Positions 27,791 to 36,791 of a stretch of DNA of 64,000 nt are shown in pieces. How positions within the stretch are numbered: position 1 is the first letter of the stretch; each line of letters begins with the position of its first letter. The notes under the pieces are model-generated. The model had not been told where the DNA came from. It worked only from the letters and a program-made list of their open reading frames with translations, and did not search any database. The position numbers and the translations under genes were made by a program. Origin of the DNA: Streptomyces sp. NBC_00414 (GTDB lineage Bacteria > Actinomycetota > Actinomycetes > Streptomycetales > Streptomycetaceae); NCBI RefSeq assembly GCF_036038375.1, contig NZ_CP107935.1, positions 1,984,001 through 2,048,000 on the forward strand, written 5' to 3'.

Positions 27791-29017
27791 GTGATCTCAC
27801 GCAGGACCTTTCTGACCGGAACCGCGGCCGTCACCGCCGCCGTCGGCTACCCCGTCTGGGGGAGCGCTCTCAGCCCGACGGCCGAGGCCGCCCCCGCGAC
27901 CTGTGAACTCGCCCTCAAGAACGCCTCGTTGCCCGGTACGGTCCGCGCGTACGTCACCGGTCACGAGCAGTCGACGGGCAACTGGGTACTGCTGCGCGCG
28001 GACGGCAGCGTCTACCGGCCCACCTCCCCGTCGGCACCCCAGACCCCGCTGCCCGTCGACTGCGCCATCCCCCTCGGCGCCGCCGGCTCTGCCGCCAAGG
28101 TCCTGACGCTGCCTCAGATGTACGGCGCCCGGGTCTACTTCGTACGCGACAGCACGCTCGACTTCTTCCTCAACCCGGGGCCCTCGCTGGTCGAGCCCGC
28201 GTTCGCCACGCCCGCCGACGCGAACTACGGCAAGACGTGGTCGTTCTGCGAATTCACCTTCAACACCGAACAGTTGTACGCCAACATCAGCTACGTCGAC
28301 CTGGTCACCGCGCTGCCCATCGGTCTGACCCTGGAGGGCGACGCCACGCACACGGTGGCCCCGCTGCCCGACGGTGCCGTCGACCGGATCGCGGCGGACC
28401 TCACGGCACAGGCCGCCAAGGACGGCCAGCCCTGGGACAAGCTGGTGACCCGGGGCAGCGACGGCTCCGTACTGCGGGTGGTCTCCCCGCAGAACCTGAT
28501 GGCCCCGTACTTCGACCGGCCCGCCGAGATGCCGTTCCGCGACCTCTGGACCAGCTACATCGACCAGGTCTGGGACAAGTACCGTTCCACCGACCTGGGG
28601 ATCGACCTCCAGGGCGGCCGGGGCGTGCTCACCGGCCGGGTCAGCGGGGACACGCTGACCTTCGCCGGTGGTCACACCTTCGGCAAGCCCACGTCGAAGG
28701 ACATCTTCACCTGCAATCACGGGCCGTTCGCCAACAACCCGGGCGACTCCGACGACAAGAAGGCCATCCTCGCCCGCCTCGCCGCCGGCTTCAACCGCTC
28801 GATCATGCTCACCCACCCGACCCAGCCGAACGGGACGACCACGTCCGACTACTACACGGGCGCGGTCACCAACCACTGGGCGCGCGTCGTGCACGCCAAC
28901 TCCCCCATCGGCTACGCCTTCCCCTACGACGACGTACGCCCCGACGGCCAGCCCGACGTATCGGGCGCGGCCCACGACGGCAACCCCCGCCGCTTCACGG
29001 TGACGGTGGGCGCGTAA
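27791..29017 (+). CDS. Secreted beta-1,3-glucanase, glycoside hydrolase family 64
   Basis: Hydrolyses beta-1,3-glucan such as fungal cell wall or laminarin outside the cell. The 408 residues begin with a Tat-type signal (ISRRTFLTGTAAVTAA), then a thaumatin-like catalytic domain with family segments LPQMYGARVYFVRDSTLDFF, WSFCEFTFN, NISYVDLVTALPIGL, THTFGKPT-like and an ending YPYDDVRPDG-type block (FPYDDVRPDGQPDVSG). No carbohydrate-binding module is attached, so it is a minimal GH64 enzyme. A LacI operator lies upstream, and the LacI gene is convergent just downstream, so glucan-dependent induction is likely. Confidence 0.92.
   Translation: MISRRTFLTGTAAVTAAVGYPVWGSALSPTAEAAPATCELALKNASLPGTVRAYVTGHEQSTGNWVLLRADGSVYRPTSPSAPQTPLPVDCAIPLGAAGSAAKVLTLPQMYGARVYFVRDSTLDFFLNPGPSLVEPAFATPADANYGKTWSFCEFTFNTEQLYANISYVDLVTALPIGLTLEGDATHTVAPLPDGAVDRIAADLTAQAAKDGQPWDKLVTRGSDGSVLRVVSPQNLMAPYFDRPAEMPFRDLWTSYIDQVWDKYRSTDLGIDLQGGRGVLTGRVSGDTLTFAGGHTFGKPTSKDIFTCNHGPFANNPGDSDDKKAILARLAAGFNRSIMLTHPTQPNGTTTSDYYTGAVTNHWARVVHANSPIGYAFPYDDVRPDGQPDVSGAAHDGNPRRFTVTVGA
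27862..27869. promoter_or_regulatory. Intragenic LacI half-palindrome in the GH64 gene
   Basis: GAGCGCTC within GGGAGCGCTCTC lies about 70 bases inside the glucanase coding region and 194 bases from the upstream copy. The distance is compatible with repression by looping between two sites. Confidence 0.4.
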
Positions 29018-29074
29018 TCCCGAGCCCTGGGCGGGGCACCTTTGAGGGCCTGCCCCGCCCAGGGCGCCCCCGCC

Positions 29075-29240
29075 AGGGGCGCGGGGAACTGCGCGACCAG
29101 CCACGACGTACGTGCACCTGTCGACCGGCCCGCCTTCCGGGGGCGCGGGGAACTGCGCAACCTTCAGACCGACAGAGCCCCATCTGCAAAGCCCCGCCAG
29201 GCCATGGCACCCAAGGGGCGCGGGGAACGGCGCGACAAGC
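29075..29240 (-). repeat. Dispersed repeat, three copies between glucanase and LacI genes
   Basis: Three copies in the reverse orientation (core GGGCGCGGGGAACTGCGC): 29075-29094, 29139-29158 and 29215-29233, spaced about 65 and 75 bases apart. They occupy the short gap between two converging genes and lie directly after the glucanase stop. Confidence 0.85.
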
Positions 29241-29283
29241 CCCCACCAACCCGCACCCAACCACCAAGCCCCCAGCGGAGCGC

Positions 29284-30345
29284 CTACGCCGAGACCCGCC
29301 GAACCAACGTCGTAGGCAACACAACACTGGCCGGCGCCCCCGCCAACCCCTCCGCGCCCCCCGCGGGAGCCCCCCGTTCCAGCCCCCGCAACAGCAACCG
29401 CGCCATCAGCCGCCCCATCTCCTCGATGTCCTGGCGAACCGTCGTGAGCGGCGGGTCGGCCTGCTCGGTGAACGGCAGCATGTCGTCGAAGCCGACCACC
29501 GCGACATCCTCGGGCACCCGCCGCCCCCGCTCCCGCAGCACGCGCATCGCGCCGACCGCCGTGAGGTCGTTGGCGGCGAACACCGCGTCCACGTCGGGGC
29601 AGCGGTCGAGAAGTTCCCGCATGGCCCGCTCGCCGCCACCCGGGGTGAAGTCGCTCTCCACGATCAGCCTCGGATCGGTGTCCACCATGACGTCACGGAA
29701 CCCGTCGAGCCGGTCGGCCGCCGAGGTCTGGTCGAGGGGGCCGGTGATGTGGGCGACGCGCGTGCGTCCGAGCCCGACGAGGTGCTGGACGGCCTCGCGG
29801 GCGCCGCCCCTGTTGTCGCAGTCGACGTAGACCACGCCGCGTGACCCGTCGCTCCAGCCAGGGCGCCCCCCGTACACGGTCGGCACTCCGCGGATCAGGC
29901 CCGGCAGCGGGTCGTCGAGGTGCAGCGAGAAGACGAGCGCGCCGTCGACATGGCCGCCGGCGAGATAGCGCGCCACGCGGGCATGGTCGTCGCGTCCCTC
30001 CGTGAGCAGCAGGACGAGCTGCGAGTCGTGGGCGGTCAGCTCCTTGCTGATGCCCCGGAGCTGAAGGGCGAAGAAGGGGTCCGCGAAGACCCTGGTCTCC
30101 GGTTCGGCGATGACCACGGCGACCGCGTCGTGCCGTCGGGTGACGAGGCTGCGGGCGGCCTGGTTCGGGACGTAGCCGAGCTCCTCGACGGCGCGCCTGA
30201 CCCGCTCTACCAGGGGTTCGCGTACGCCCTCGCCGCCGTTGACGACACGCGACACGGTGGCCCGGGAGACTCCGGCCCGGGCGGCCACGGCCTCCAGTGT
30301 CGGGCGTGGCTCTGTCGACTGCTCGGTCACCTCGGGGCTCCTCAT
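29284..30345 (-). CDS. LacI family transcriptional repressor
   Basis: Sugar-responsive repressor with N-terminal helix-turn-helix ([22 protein letters not shown], residues 16-37) and hinge helix [11 protein letters not shown], then a periplasmic-binding-like effector domain ([49 protein letters not shown]). The 353 residues are of normal family length. A GAGAGCGCTCCC box lies 45 bases before its start, and matching boxes lie at the glucanase gene, so it probably represses both. The inducer may be a beta-1,3-gluco-oligosaccharide, by inference from the neighbour. Confidence 0.92.
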   Translation of the reverse strand: MRSPEVTEQSTEPRPTLEAVAARAGVSRATVSRVVNGGEGVREPLVERVRRAVEELGYVPNQAARSLVTRRHDAVAVVIAEPETRVFADPFFALQLRGISKELTAHDSQLVLLLTEGRDDHARVARYLAGGHVDGALVFSLHLDDPLPGLIRGVPTVYGGRPGWSDGSRGVVYVDCDNRGGAREAVQHLVGLGRTRVAHITGPLDQTSAADRLDGFRDVMVDTDPRLIVESDFTPGGGERAMRELLDRCPDVDAVFAANDLTAVGAMRVLRERGRRVPEDVAVVGFDDMLPFTEQADPPLTTVRQDIEEMGRLMARLLLRGLERGAPAGGAEGLAGAPASVVLPTTLVRRVSA

Positions 30346-30389
30346 GGCGGCGGTTGCCGCTCAGGATAGCCCTGGTTCAACGCTTCGTT

Positions 30390-30401
30390 GAGAGCGCTCC
30401 C
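30390..30401. promoter_or_regulatory. LacI-type autoregulatory operator
   Basis: GAGAGCGCTCCC, with core GAGCGCTC at 30392-30399, lies 45 bases before the LacI start. It differs from the glucanase box in only one arm base, which supports one regulator for both. Confidence 0.65.
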
Positions 30402-30500
30402 CGATCGTGAAGCCGCTGGCTGTGGGACGTGCGCCGGAGTGGGCGTGGGTGCGCTTGCCCGGCGGGGCTTTACGGGGGAGGCCCTGTCGGTCTGCACGTT

Positions 30501-30697
30501 GCGCAATTCCCCGCGCCCCCAAAAAAGGCAGCCCGGCCGTCGAGTGGGGGCGTGCCGCTCCCCGCGCCCCTGAGGTGCCCTTGCCGGGCAGCGCCGAAGA
30601 GGTGCAGCCCCGCCGGTCCGAAGGTCGCGCAGTTCCCCGCATCCCCAAAAAGGCAGGCAGGCCGTCGAGTGAGGGCGTGCCGCTCCCCGCGCCCCCC
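30501..30697 (+). repeat. Dispersed repeat, four copies downstream of laccase
   Basis: Copies at 30501-30528 (GCGCAATTCCCCGCGCCCCC), 30552-30573 (GTGCCGCTCCCCGCGCCCC), 30627-30653 and 30677-30697. Two types alternate, GCGCAGTT and GTGCCGCT. CCGTCGAGTG-type linker sequence recurs between them, so a two-element unit of about 125 bases appears to have been duplicated. Confidence 0.8.
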
Positions 30698-30719
30698 TTT
30701 GCTGCTCGGCGCGGAGCGC

Positions 30720-31781
30720 TCAGTGCTCGTGGGGCTCGTAGCCCGGGATCGTGCCGTCCGTCTTCTTCACCAGGAACAGGCCCGCCATTCCCATGTCCGA
30801 GTGGCTCTGGACGTGGCAGTGGTACATCCACGCGCCCGCGCCGACGCCCTCGCCCGCGATGACCTGGAAGCCGAACGAGTCCGCGGGGCCCACGATCAGG
30901 TTGTCGACCACCCGGCTGGGGTCGTCGGGGCCGGTCAGCAGACCCGTGCGGTTGTCCGCCCAGCGGTGACCGTGCACATGGAACGTGTGGTAGTACTCGC
31001 CGTGCGTGATCGAGACGAACTCGACCCGATCCCCCACCGTGGCCTCGAAGTTGGGGCTGTCGTGCCCCGGCCTGTTGTTGATCGTCATGTCGTTGAAGAC
31101 GATGGTGTGGGTCTTGTCCGGGAGGATGTCACCCTGTCGACGGACGATCACCGGCCCGTACAGGCCCTTGCGGATGCCGGTCGTGCCGTGTTCGGTGCCG
31201 ACGACGTGGTCGTGGTAGTGCCAGTAGCCCGCGCTGCCCGCCCGCCAGGTGCCGTCCTTGCGGCGGCCGGGCGCGTGGGTGCGCCAGGTGTACGTCCGGG
31301 TGTCGCCCGGCTCGACATGGGACTTGCTCAGTTTCGTGCCGTCGCTGGACACCTCGTAGTCCAGGCCGTGGACGTGCAGGCTCGCCGCCACGTCCAGCGT
31401 GTTCTCGACCTCGATGTACGCGGTGTCGCCCTCGTTGAGCTCGATCAGCGGGCCGGGTATCGAGGCCGCGCCCTTCTCGAACCCGTAGCCCAGCTGACCG
31501 TCGGCGAGCTTCTCGATGTAGAGCTTGAAGCGCCTGACCTCGCCGCCCGCGGGGGCGGTCCGGAGCGCGGTGCTCGCGCTGTCGGCGGAGGTCGCGTCCT
31601 TCGCGGCGACGAGCGACAACGATGTCGCGACCGTGGCGACGGCGGCCCCGCCCAACATCATCCGACGACTGAAGCCCCGCCTGTCCATCGCGTTCGTGGT
31701 GGTCGCGACCGTGGTCACGTCTGTGGTGGCCGCATCCGTCGCGCCTTCATCCGTGGTGGCCATGTCGTCCGTGGTGCCCAT
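30720..31781 (-). CDS. Small two-domain laccase (multicopper oxidase)
   Basis: Secreted copper oxidase that oxidises phenols with reduction of oxygen to water, active as a trimer in the SLAC family. The 353 residues contain all copper ligand blocks: [30 protein letters not shown] and [14 protein letters not shown] twin-arginine signal ([14 protein letters not shown]) begins at residue 32. ATG 31781 is chosen because GGGAG precedes it properly; the conventional start at 31688 has no ribosome site. This gives a 31-residue Thr/Asp-rich extension before the Tat signal. The protein ends EPHEH, lacking the longer His-rich tail of S. coelicolor SLAC. It is divergent from the ThuA/sugar-dehydrogenase gene. 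Confidence 0.93.
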   Translation of the reverse strand: MGTTDDMATTDEGATDAATTDVTTVATTTNAMDRRGFSRRMMLGGAAVATVATSLSLVAAKDATSADSASTALRTAPAGGEVRRFKLYIEKLADGQLGYGFEKGAASIPGPLIELNEGDTAYIEVENTLDVAASLHVHGLDYEVSSDGTKLSKSHVEPGDTRTYTWRTHAPGRRKDGTWRAGSAGYWHYHDHVVGTEHGTTGIRKGLYGPVIVRRQGDILPDKTHTIVFNDMTINNRPGHDSPNFEATVGDRVEFVSITHGEYYHTFHVHGHRWADNRTGLLTGPDDPSRVVDNLIVGPADSFGFQVIAGEGVGAGAWMYHCHVQSHSDMGMAGLFLVKKTDGTIPGYEPHEH

Positions 31782-31922
31782 GCCGAACTCTCCCAACCTG
31801 CAACGCGGTCAACGGAATTGACGGATCTGACGGCGGATCTGTTGGCGGATCTGACGGAACCGAGTGACAGAGACGAACTGGGGAGACGGTAGTGGCATCG
31901 CCTTCGTTTATCCACACTCAGG

Positions 31923-31933
31923 ACAAAGTTTGT
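31923..31933. promoter_or_regulatory. ACAAAGTTTGT palindrome in the laccase/ThuA divergent region
   Basis: An AT-rich palindrome, ACAAA-G-TTTGT, stands out in GC-rich DNA. It is 142 bases before the laccase start and 91 before the ThuA-fusion start, where it could control both divergent genes. Confidence 0.4.
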
Positions 31934-32023
31934 GCGATCCCGGTCATACCTATTGGCGAGTTCCGCGAAAAGGTCTAGCTTCCATGGCGCTGTTGCTGTG
32001 ACCGAGGAGGATGGGGTGACCAC

Positions 32024-34528
32024 ATGCGGCCCACACCGCATCAAACGCCACTGACCGTACGGAAGTTGGGCAGAGCAAGACGCAGAGGCTGGGCAGCCGC
32101 GCTGGCCGCCGGAGTCGTCGCCGCCGGTGTCCTCTCGGGGCCGGCCGCGAGCGCGCGCCCGGCGCCCGAACCGCTGACAACGATGTCGATCAAGTCGCCG
32201 CCCGGCGGCGCCGACGTGAAGGTGCTGATCTTCCACGGGTCCGCGGCCGGCGGCGAGGAGTCGCCCGTCGTCAACGCCGGTATCGAGGCGATCGAGGACA
32301 TCGGCCAGTCCGGCCCCACGGCCGGGCGTTTCGCCGTGACGGCCACGGACGACGCCTCGGTCTTCACGGACGAGACGAAACTCGGTCTCTACAACGCCGT
32401 CGTCTTCCTGACCGGCGGCGGAGACGTCCTCGACCCGGAGCAGGAGGCCGGTCTGGAGTCGTACATGGAGGCCGGCGGCGGCTTCCTCGGCATCCATGAC
32501 GCGGCCCGTGCCGAGCCGTACTCGGACTGGTTCAGCGGACTCGTCGGCGCCCGTCCGGCAGCCGGCAGCCCGACCAACGTACAGCGGGCCACCGTCGAGG
32601 TCGGCGACCGCCGGCATCCGGCCACCAAGGATCTCCCGCTCCAGTGGAAGCGCCCCGACCAGTGGCTGAACTGGGCCAAGAACCCGTCCGGCGACGTGCA
32701 CACCGTGGCCCGCGTCCGAGAGTCGACGTACACGCCGGGCACCGGTGCGAACGGCGCCGACCACCCGGTCTCCTGGTGCCGTGACTACGACGGCGGCCGG
32801 TCCTTCTACACCGGTATGGGCGGTACGGAGTCGTCGTACGACGAGACGGAGTTCCGGTCCCATCTGCGCGGGGCGCTCGCCTGGACGAGCCGGATCTCGC
32901 AGGCCGACTGCAAGGCCACGATCAACGCCAACTACAAGGCGGAGCGGCTGACCCAGCCCAACCAGCCCGGCCAGAACGACCAGATCGGTGAGCCGCACGG
33001 CCTGGTCACCGCACCTGACGGCCGGGTGTTCTACATCGGCCGCGGCGGCGCCGACTCCTCGCAGCCGGTCATCACGGACTGGAACAACCCGGACGTCGGC
33101 AAGGGCAAGGGCGAGATCCACGTCTACGACCCGAAGACCAAGAAGGTCACGCTGGCCGGCACGCTCAACGTCTTCGGCAACAAGGGCGGCGGCGACGAGC
33201 TGATCAAGGTCGAAGAGGGCCTGCTCGGGATTGAGTTGGACCCCCGGTTCGAGGACAACGGCTGGGTGTACCTGCACTACACGCCGCACTCCCGGATCGA
33301 CCGCGACAAGCGGATGGCCGAGCGCTACGTCTCCCGCTTCACGTACAACTCGGCGACCAGCAGGCTGGATCTGAACAGCGAGAAGGTCCTGCTGAAGTGG
33401 CCGGTGCAGATCCACAGCTGCTGCCACGCGGGCGGCGGCCTGGCCTGGGACTCCAAGGGCAACCTGTACATCGCCACGGGTGACAACAACTCCAGTGGCT
33501 TCAGCGACGGTTACTCGGGCAACAACCCGCAGCCGAACTACAAGGGCGTCTCCTTCGCCGACGCGCGCCGCACGGCGGGCAACACCAACAACCTGAACGG
33601 CAAGATCCTGCGCATCCACCCGGAGCAGGACGGCACGTACACCCTGCCCGAGGGAAACCTCTTCACGGGCAAGGAGACCGCCGAGGGCGGCGGCAAGACG
33701 CGTGGCGAGATCTATGTGATGGGCGTCCGCAACCCGGCGCGCATCTCCATCGACAAGAAGACCGACACGCTGTACGCGGGCTGGGTCGGCCCCGACGCCG
33801 GGTCGCCGTCGACGACCTGGGGTCCGGCGAAGTACGACACGTTCGCCGCGATCACCAAGCCGGGCAACCACGGCTGGCCGTACTGCATGGGCAACAAGCA
33901 GCCCTACCGGGACCGCAATCTGCCCGATCCGACGAAGCCGCTCGGCTGGTACAACTGCGACGCCCCGAAGAACGAGTCGCCCAACAACGACGGTCTCGTC
34001 AACCTTCCGCCGGTCACCTCGAACACCATCTGGTACTCGCCCCAGGGCGGCGGCCCGGACTTCCCGCGTGACGCCAACGGCATCCCGTCGTACAAGACGG
34101 CGGAGCAGAAGTTCCTTCTGCCCTGGCTGAAGGGCGGCGGCCAGGCGGCCATGGACGGGCCCGTCTACCGGTACGACGCGAACCTGGCGAACGCCGCCAA
34201 GTGGCCCTCGTACTGGGACGGCAAGTGGTTCGTGGGCGACTTCTACGACGCCGACCAGCCGCGCCACGCCGTGCTCCTCGACCCGAAGACGGCCGGGCAG
34301 GGCGGCATTCCGGTGCACGCCGAGTCCCTGAAGAAGATCATTCCCATCGGCAACGACGGCATCAAGAACCTCATGGACTGGAAGTTCGGCCCGGACGGCA
34401 CGCTGTACGTCCTCGACTACGGCCGTGGCTTCTTCACATCGGACTCCAAGTCCGCGCTGTGGCAGGTGACGTACAAGGGCGGCGGCCCCACTCCCGCCGC
34501 CGATCAGCTGGTCAGGGAGGCGCAGTGA
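32024..34528 (+). CDS. Secreted ThuA-domain / PQQ-type sugar dehydrogenase fusion
   Basis: An 834-residue exported protein. A basic head and hydrophobic signal (WAAALAAGVVAAGVLSGPAASA) lead to a ThuA-like domain (VKVLIFHGSAAGGEESPVV, AGGGFLGIHDAAR, WCRDYDGGRSFYTGMGGT; about residues 60-300). A six-bladed glucose/sorbosone dehydrogenase propeller follows (about 315-820) with HSCCHAGGGLAWDSKGNLYIATGD, YVMGVRNPARISID, KPGNHGWPYC and MDWKFGPDGTLYVLDYG. The ATG has GAGGAGG 13 bases before it, a long spacing. GTGA overlap couples it to the next gene. ThuA proteins act on disaccharides/3-keto sugars, so oxidation of extracellular glycosides is the likely theme. Confidence 0.87.
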   Translation: MRPTPHQTPLTVRKLGRARRRGWAAALAAGVVAAGVLSGPAASARPAPEPLTTMSIKSPPGGADVKVLIFHGSAAGGEESPVVNAGIEAIEDIGQSGPTAGRFAVTATDDASVFTDETKLGLYNAVVFLTGGGDVLDPEQEAGLESYMEAGGGFLGIHDAARAEPYSDWFSGLVGARPAAGSPTNVQRATVEVGDRRHPATKDLPLQWKRPDQWLNWAKNPSGDVHTVARVRESTYTPGTGANGADHPVSWCRDYDGGRSFYTGMGGTESSYDETEFRSHLRGALAWTSRISQADCKATINANYKAERLTQPNQPGQNDQIGEPHGLVTAPDGRVFYIGRGGADSSQPVITDWNNPDVGKGKGEIHVYDPKTKKVTLAGTLNVFGNKGGGDELIKVEEGLLGIELDPRFEDNGWVYLHYTPHSRIDRDKRMAERYVSRFTYNSATSRLDLNSEKVLLKWPVQIHSCCHAGGGLAWDSKGNLYIATGDNNSSGFSDGYSGNNPQPNYKGVSFADARRTAGNTNNLNGKILRIHPEQDGTYTLPEGNLFTGKETAEGGGKTRGEIYVMGVRNPARISIDKKTDTLYAGWVGPDAGSPSTTWGPAKYDTFAAITKPGNHGWPYCMGNKQPYRDRNLPDPTKPLGWYNCDAPKNESPNNDGLVNLPPVTSNTIWYSPQGGGPDFPRDANGIPSYKTAEQKFLLPWLKGGGQAAMDGPVYRYDANLANAAKWPSYWDGKWFVGDFYDADQPRHAVLLDPKTAGQGGIPVHAESLKKIIPIGNDGIKNLMDWKFGPDGTLYVLDYGRGFFTSDSKSALWQVTYKGGGPTPAADQLVREAQ

Positions 34529-36765
34529 CGAGCGTGACGAACATCCGCAGGCGAAGAACTGGACGGCTGTGGACGGCGCTGCTCGCGTCGCTGCTCATGG
34601 TGCTGGGGCTCGCCTCCACCTCGGCGTCCGGCCAGACCGACAACACCCCGTCCAAGGCGGCCGCCGCGGCGCAGACGCTCACCTGGACGGCCGGTGACGA
34701 CATCACCAAGTACGCGTCCGCGCCCGCCACGGCGGTCGCGGGCCCGACGACGATCGTCTTCGAGAACAGCGAGGCGACCGGCAACACCATGGGCATGCCG
34801 CACACGTTGACGTTCGACGTGTCCGACCCGGAGTACCAGAACGACGTACCGCTGAACATCCTGGCCAACCCGAACGACGACCAGGGCGGCCGGCACACGG
34901 CCGAGGTGACCCTCACGCCGGGCCGGTACCGGTACTTCTGCACCATCCCCGGCCACGGCCAGATGCAGGGCATCCTCGTGGTCACCGAGGGCACCGGCGA
35001 GGACACCACGGCGCCGGAGACCGCGGCCGAGGTCACCGGCACGAAGAACGCGGACGGCGCGTACGTCGGTTCGGCGACCGTGGCGCTCAGTGCGACGGAC
35101 ACCGGCGGCTCGGGCGTGGAGCGCATCGAGTACGCGATCGGTGACGCGGGCGCCTGGCAGCCGTACACCACGCCCGTGGTGATCGACCAGGTCGGCGCCC
35201 AGAAGGTCCGCTACCGGGCGATCGACAAGGCAGGCAACACGGCCGCGGAGAAGGCCGAGGAGTTCACGGTGGTGGCCCCGCCGACGGACGACACGACCAC
35301 GCCGGACACCTCGGCGACGGTGACCGGTGAGAAGAACGCGCAGGGTGAGTACGTCTCCATGGCGACCGTCACGGTGACGGCCTCCGACACCGGTTCCGGC
35401 GTCAACACCATCGAGTACGCGCTCGGTGACTCCGGCGCCTGGCAGGCGTACACCGCTCCGGTGATGGTCCACGAGGTGGGCGCGCACAAGGTGCGGTTCC
35501 GCGCGACCGACAAGGCGGGCAACGTGGCCGCCGAGAAGTCCGTGTCGTTCACCGTCGTCGCGCCGCCGGTGGAGGACACCACTCCCCCGGTGACCGGTGT
35601 GAGCGTCGAGGGCACGAAGAACTCGGCCGGCGCGTACATCAACACCGCCAAGGTGACGGTCACCGCGACCGACGCGCACGGCGGCTCGGGGGTGGACAGG
35701 ATCGAGTACTCGCTCGACAGCGGCCCCTACCTCGCGTACACCGCTCCCGTGGTGGTCGACCGCGTGGGCGCGCACACGGTGGCGTACCGGGCGAGCGACA
35801 AGGCGGGCAACACCTCGGCCGCCCGGACGGTGAGCTTCACGATCGCCCCGGGTGGTGGCGTTCCCGCGCCCAACTGTGCCGAGTACGACGAGCGGTTGAC
35901 GGTCATCGTCGGCACGGTCGACTCGGGTGTGCCGAACCGGATCACCAACAGCCGGTGCCGCATCAACGAGTTGATCGAGGACGAGAAGGAGTGGACGTCC
36001 CACGCGCTGTTCCTCAAGCACGTGACGACGGTCCTCAAGACCCTCCTCAAGGACGGCGTCATCGTCCAGCGCGAGTACGACCTGATCAGCGAGGCGGCCG
36101 ACGAGTCGGGCATCGGTGATCCCGGGCAGACCGAGGGCTACCGGACGATCATGGACGGTACGCAGGACACCTTCGGCAAGTGGCAGCACGTGGGCGGCGG
36201 TTCGTTCGGCCTGAACGGCGACGGCTCCATCACGTCGGGCACGTCGAGGGACGGACTCGGCATGCTGTGGTTCCCCGAGCGCAAGTACGGGGACTTCTCG
36301 CTGAAGCTCCAGTGGCGTGACGACGCGCCGGGCACGGGCAACGCCAACTCCGGTGTGTTCGTGCGGTTCCCGCAGGTCCACAACCACCCGGAGGAGTCCC
36401 GGCCGGAGTGGGTCGCCATCAAGTACGGGCACGAGATCCAGGAGTTCGACAGCCCCACCGGCGACATGTACAAGACCGGTTCGGTCTACGGCTTCGACCG
36501 GGTGGGCCTGGCCGGTGCCGGTGTCACCCAGAAGGGCACCTGGAACGACTACGAGATCCGCGTGGTGGACCAGCACTACTCGATCTACCGCAACGGCGTG
36601 CTGATCAACGAGTTCGACAACATCAGTGGTCAGGACTTCACCCCGCCGCGCTCGGACGACCCGGGCACGGACGGGCGGCGGTTCTCCTCCGGCTACATCG
36701 GGCTCCAGGTGCACGGCACGACGGACGTGGTGTCGTACCGGGACGTCCGGATCAAGGAGCTGTGA
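34525..36765 (+). CDS. Secreted cupredoxin / OmpL47-repeat / DUF1080 multidomain protein
   Basis: A 746-residue exported protein. Signal: RRRRTGRLWTALLASLLMV. Residues about 50-160 form a plastocyanin-like copper domain with ligands in GMPHTLTF and YFCTIPGHGQM. Three OmpL47-type beta repeats follow (each with GVERIEYAIGD-, GVNTIEYALGD- and GVDRIEYSLDS-like cores and DKAGN ends). The C-terminal 200 residues are a DUF1080 (3-keto-disaccharide hydrolase) lectin-like domain (GGSFGLNGDGSITSG, SGVFVRFPQ, WNDYEIRVVDQHYSIYRNG). GTG 34525 overlaps the previous stop and has GGGAGG before it. Joined to the ThuA fusion and opposite laccase, it may move electrons between copper and sugar-oxidising partners. 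Confidence 0.85.
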   Translation: MTSVTNIRRRRTGRLWTALLASLLMVLGLASTSASGQTDNTPSKAAAAAQTLTWTAGDDITKYASAPATAVAGPTTIVFENSEATGNTMGMPHTLTFDVSDPEYQNDVPLNILANPNDDQGGRHTAEVTLTPGRYRYFCTIPGHGQMQGILVVTEGTGEDTTAPETAAEVTGTKNADGAYVGSATVALSATDTGGSGVERIEYAIGDAGAWQPYTTPVVIDQVGAQKVRYRAIDKAGNTAAEKAEEFTVVAPPTDDTTTPDTSATVTGEKNAQGEYVSMATVTVTASDTGSGVNTIEYALGDSGAWQAYTAPVMVHEVGAHKVRFRATDKAGNVAAEKSVSFTVVAPPVEDTTPPVTGVSVEGTKNSAGAYINTAKVTVTATDAHGGSGVDRIEYSLDSGPYLAYTAPVVVDRVGAHTVAYRASDKAGNTSAARTVSFTIAPGGGVPAPNCAEYDERLTVIVGTVDSGVPNRITNSRCRINELIEDEKEWTSHALFLKHVTTVLKTLLKDGVIVQREYDLISEAADESGIGDPGQTEGYRTIMDGTQDTFGKWQHVGGGSFGLNGDGSITSGTSRDGLGMLWFPERKYGDFSLKLQWRDDAPGTGNANSGVFVRFPQVHNHPEESRPEWVAIKYGHEIQEFDSPTGDMYKTGSVYGFDRVGLAGAGVTQKGTWNDYEIRVVDQHYSIYRNGVLINEFDNISGQDFTPPRSDDPGTDGRRFSSGYIGLQVHGTTDVVSYRDVRIKEL

Positions 36766-36791
36766 TACCGGGCTAGTCGCCCCGTCACGGC

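Larger units (their letters stand above)
30346..30719 (-). other. Intergenic region with LacI operator and four dispersed repeats
   Basis: These 374 bases between the LacI start and the laccase stop contain no gene. They hold the LacI autoregulatory box near 30390-30401 and, nearer to the laccase 3' end, four copies of the dispersed repeat (30501-30697) with A-runs after two of them. Confidence 0.8.
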
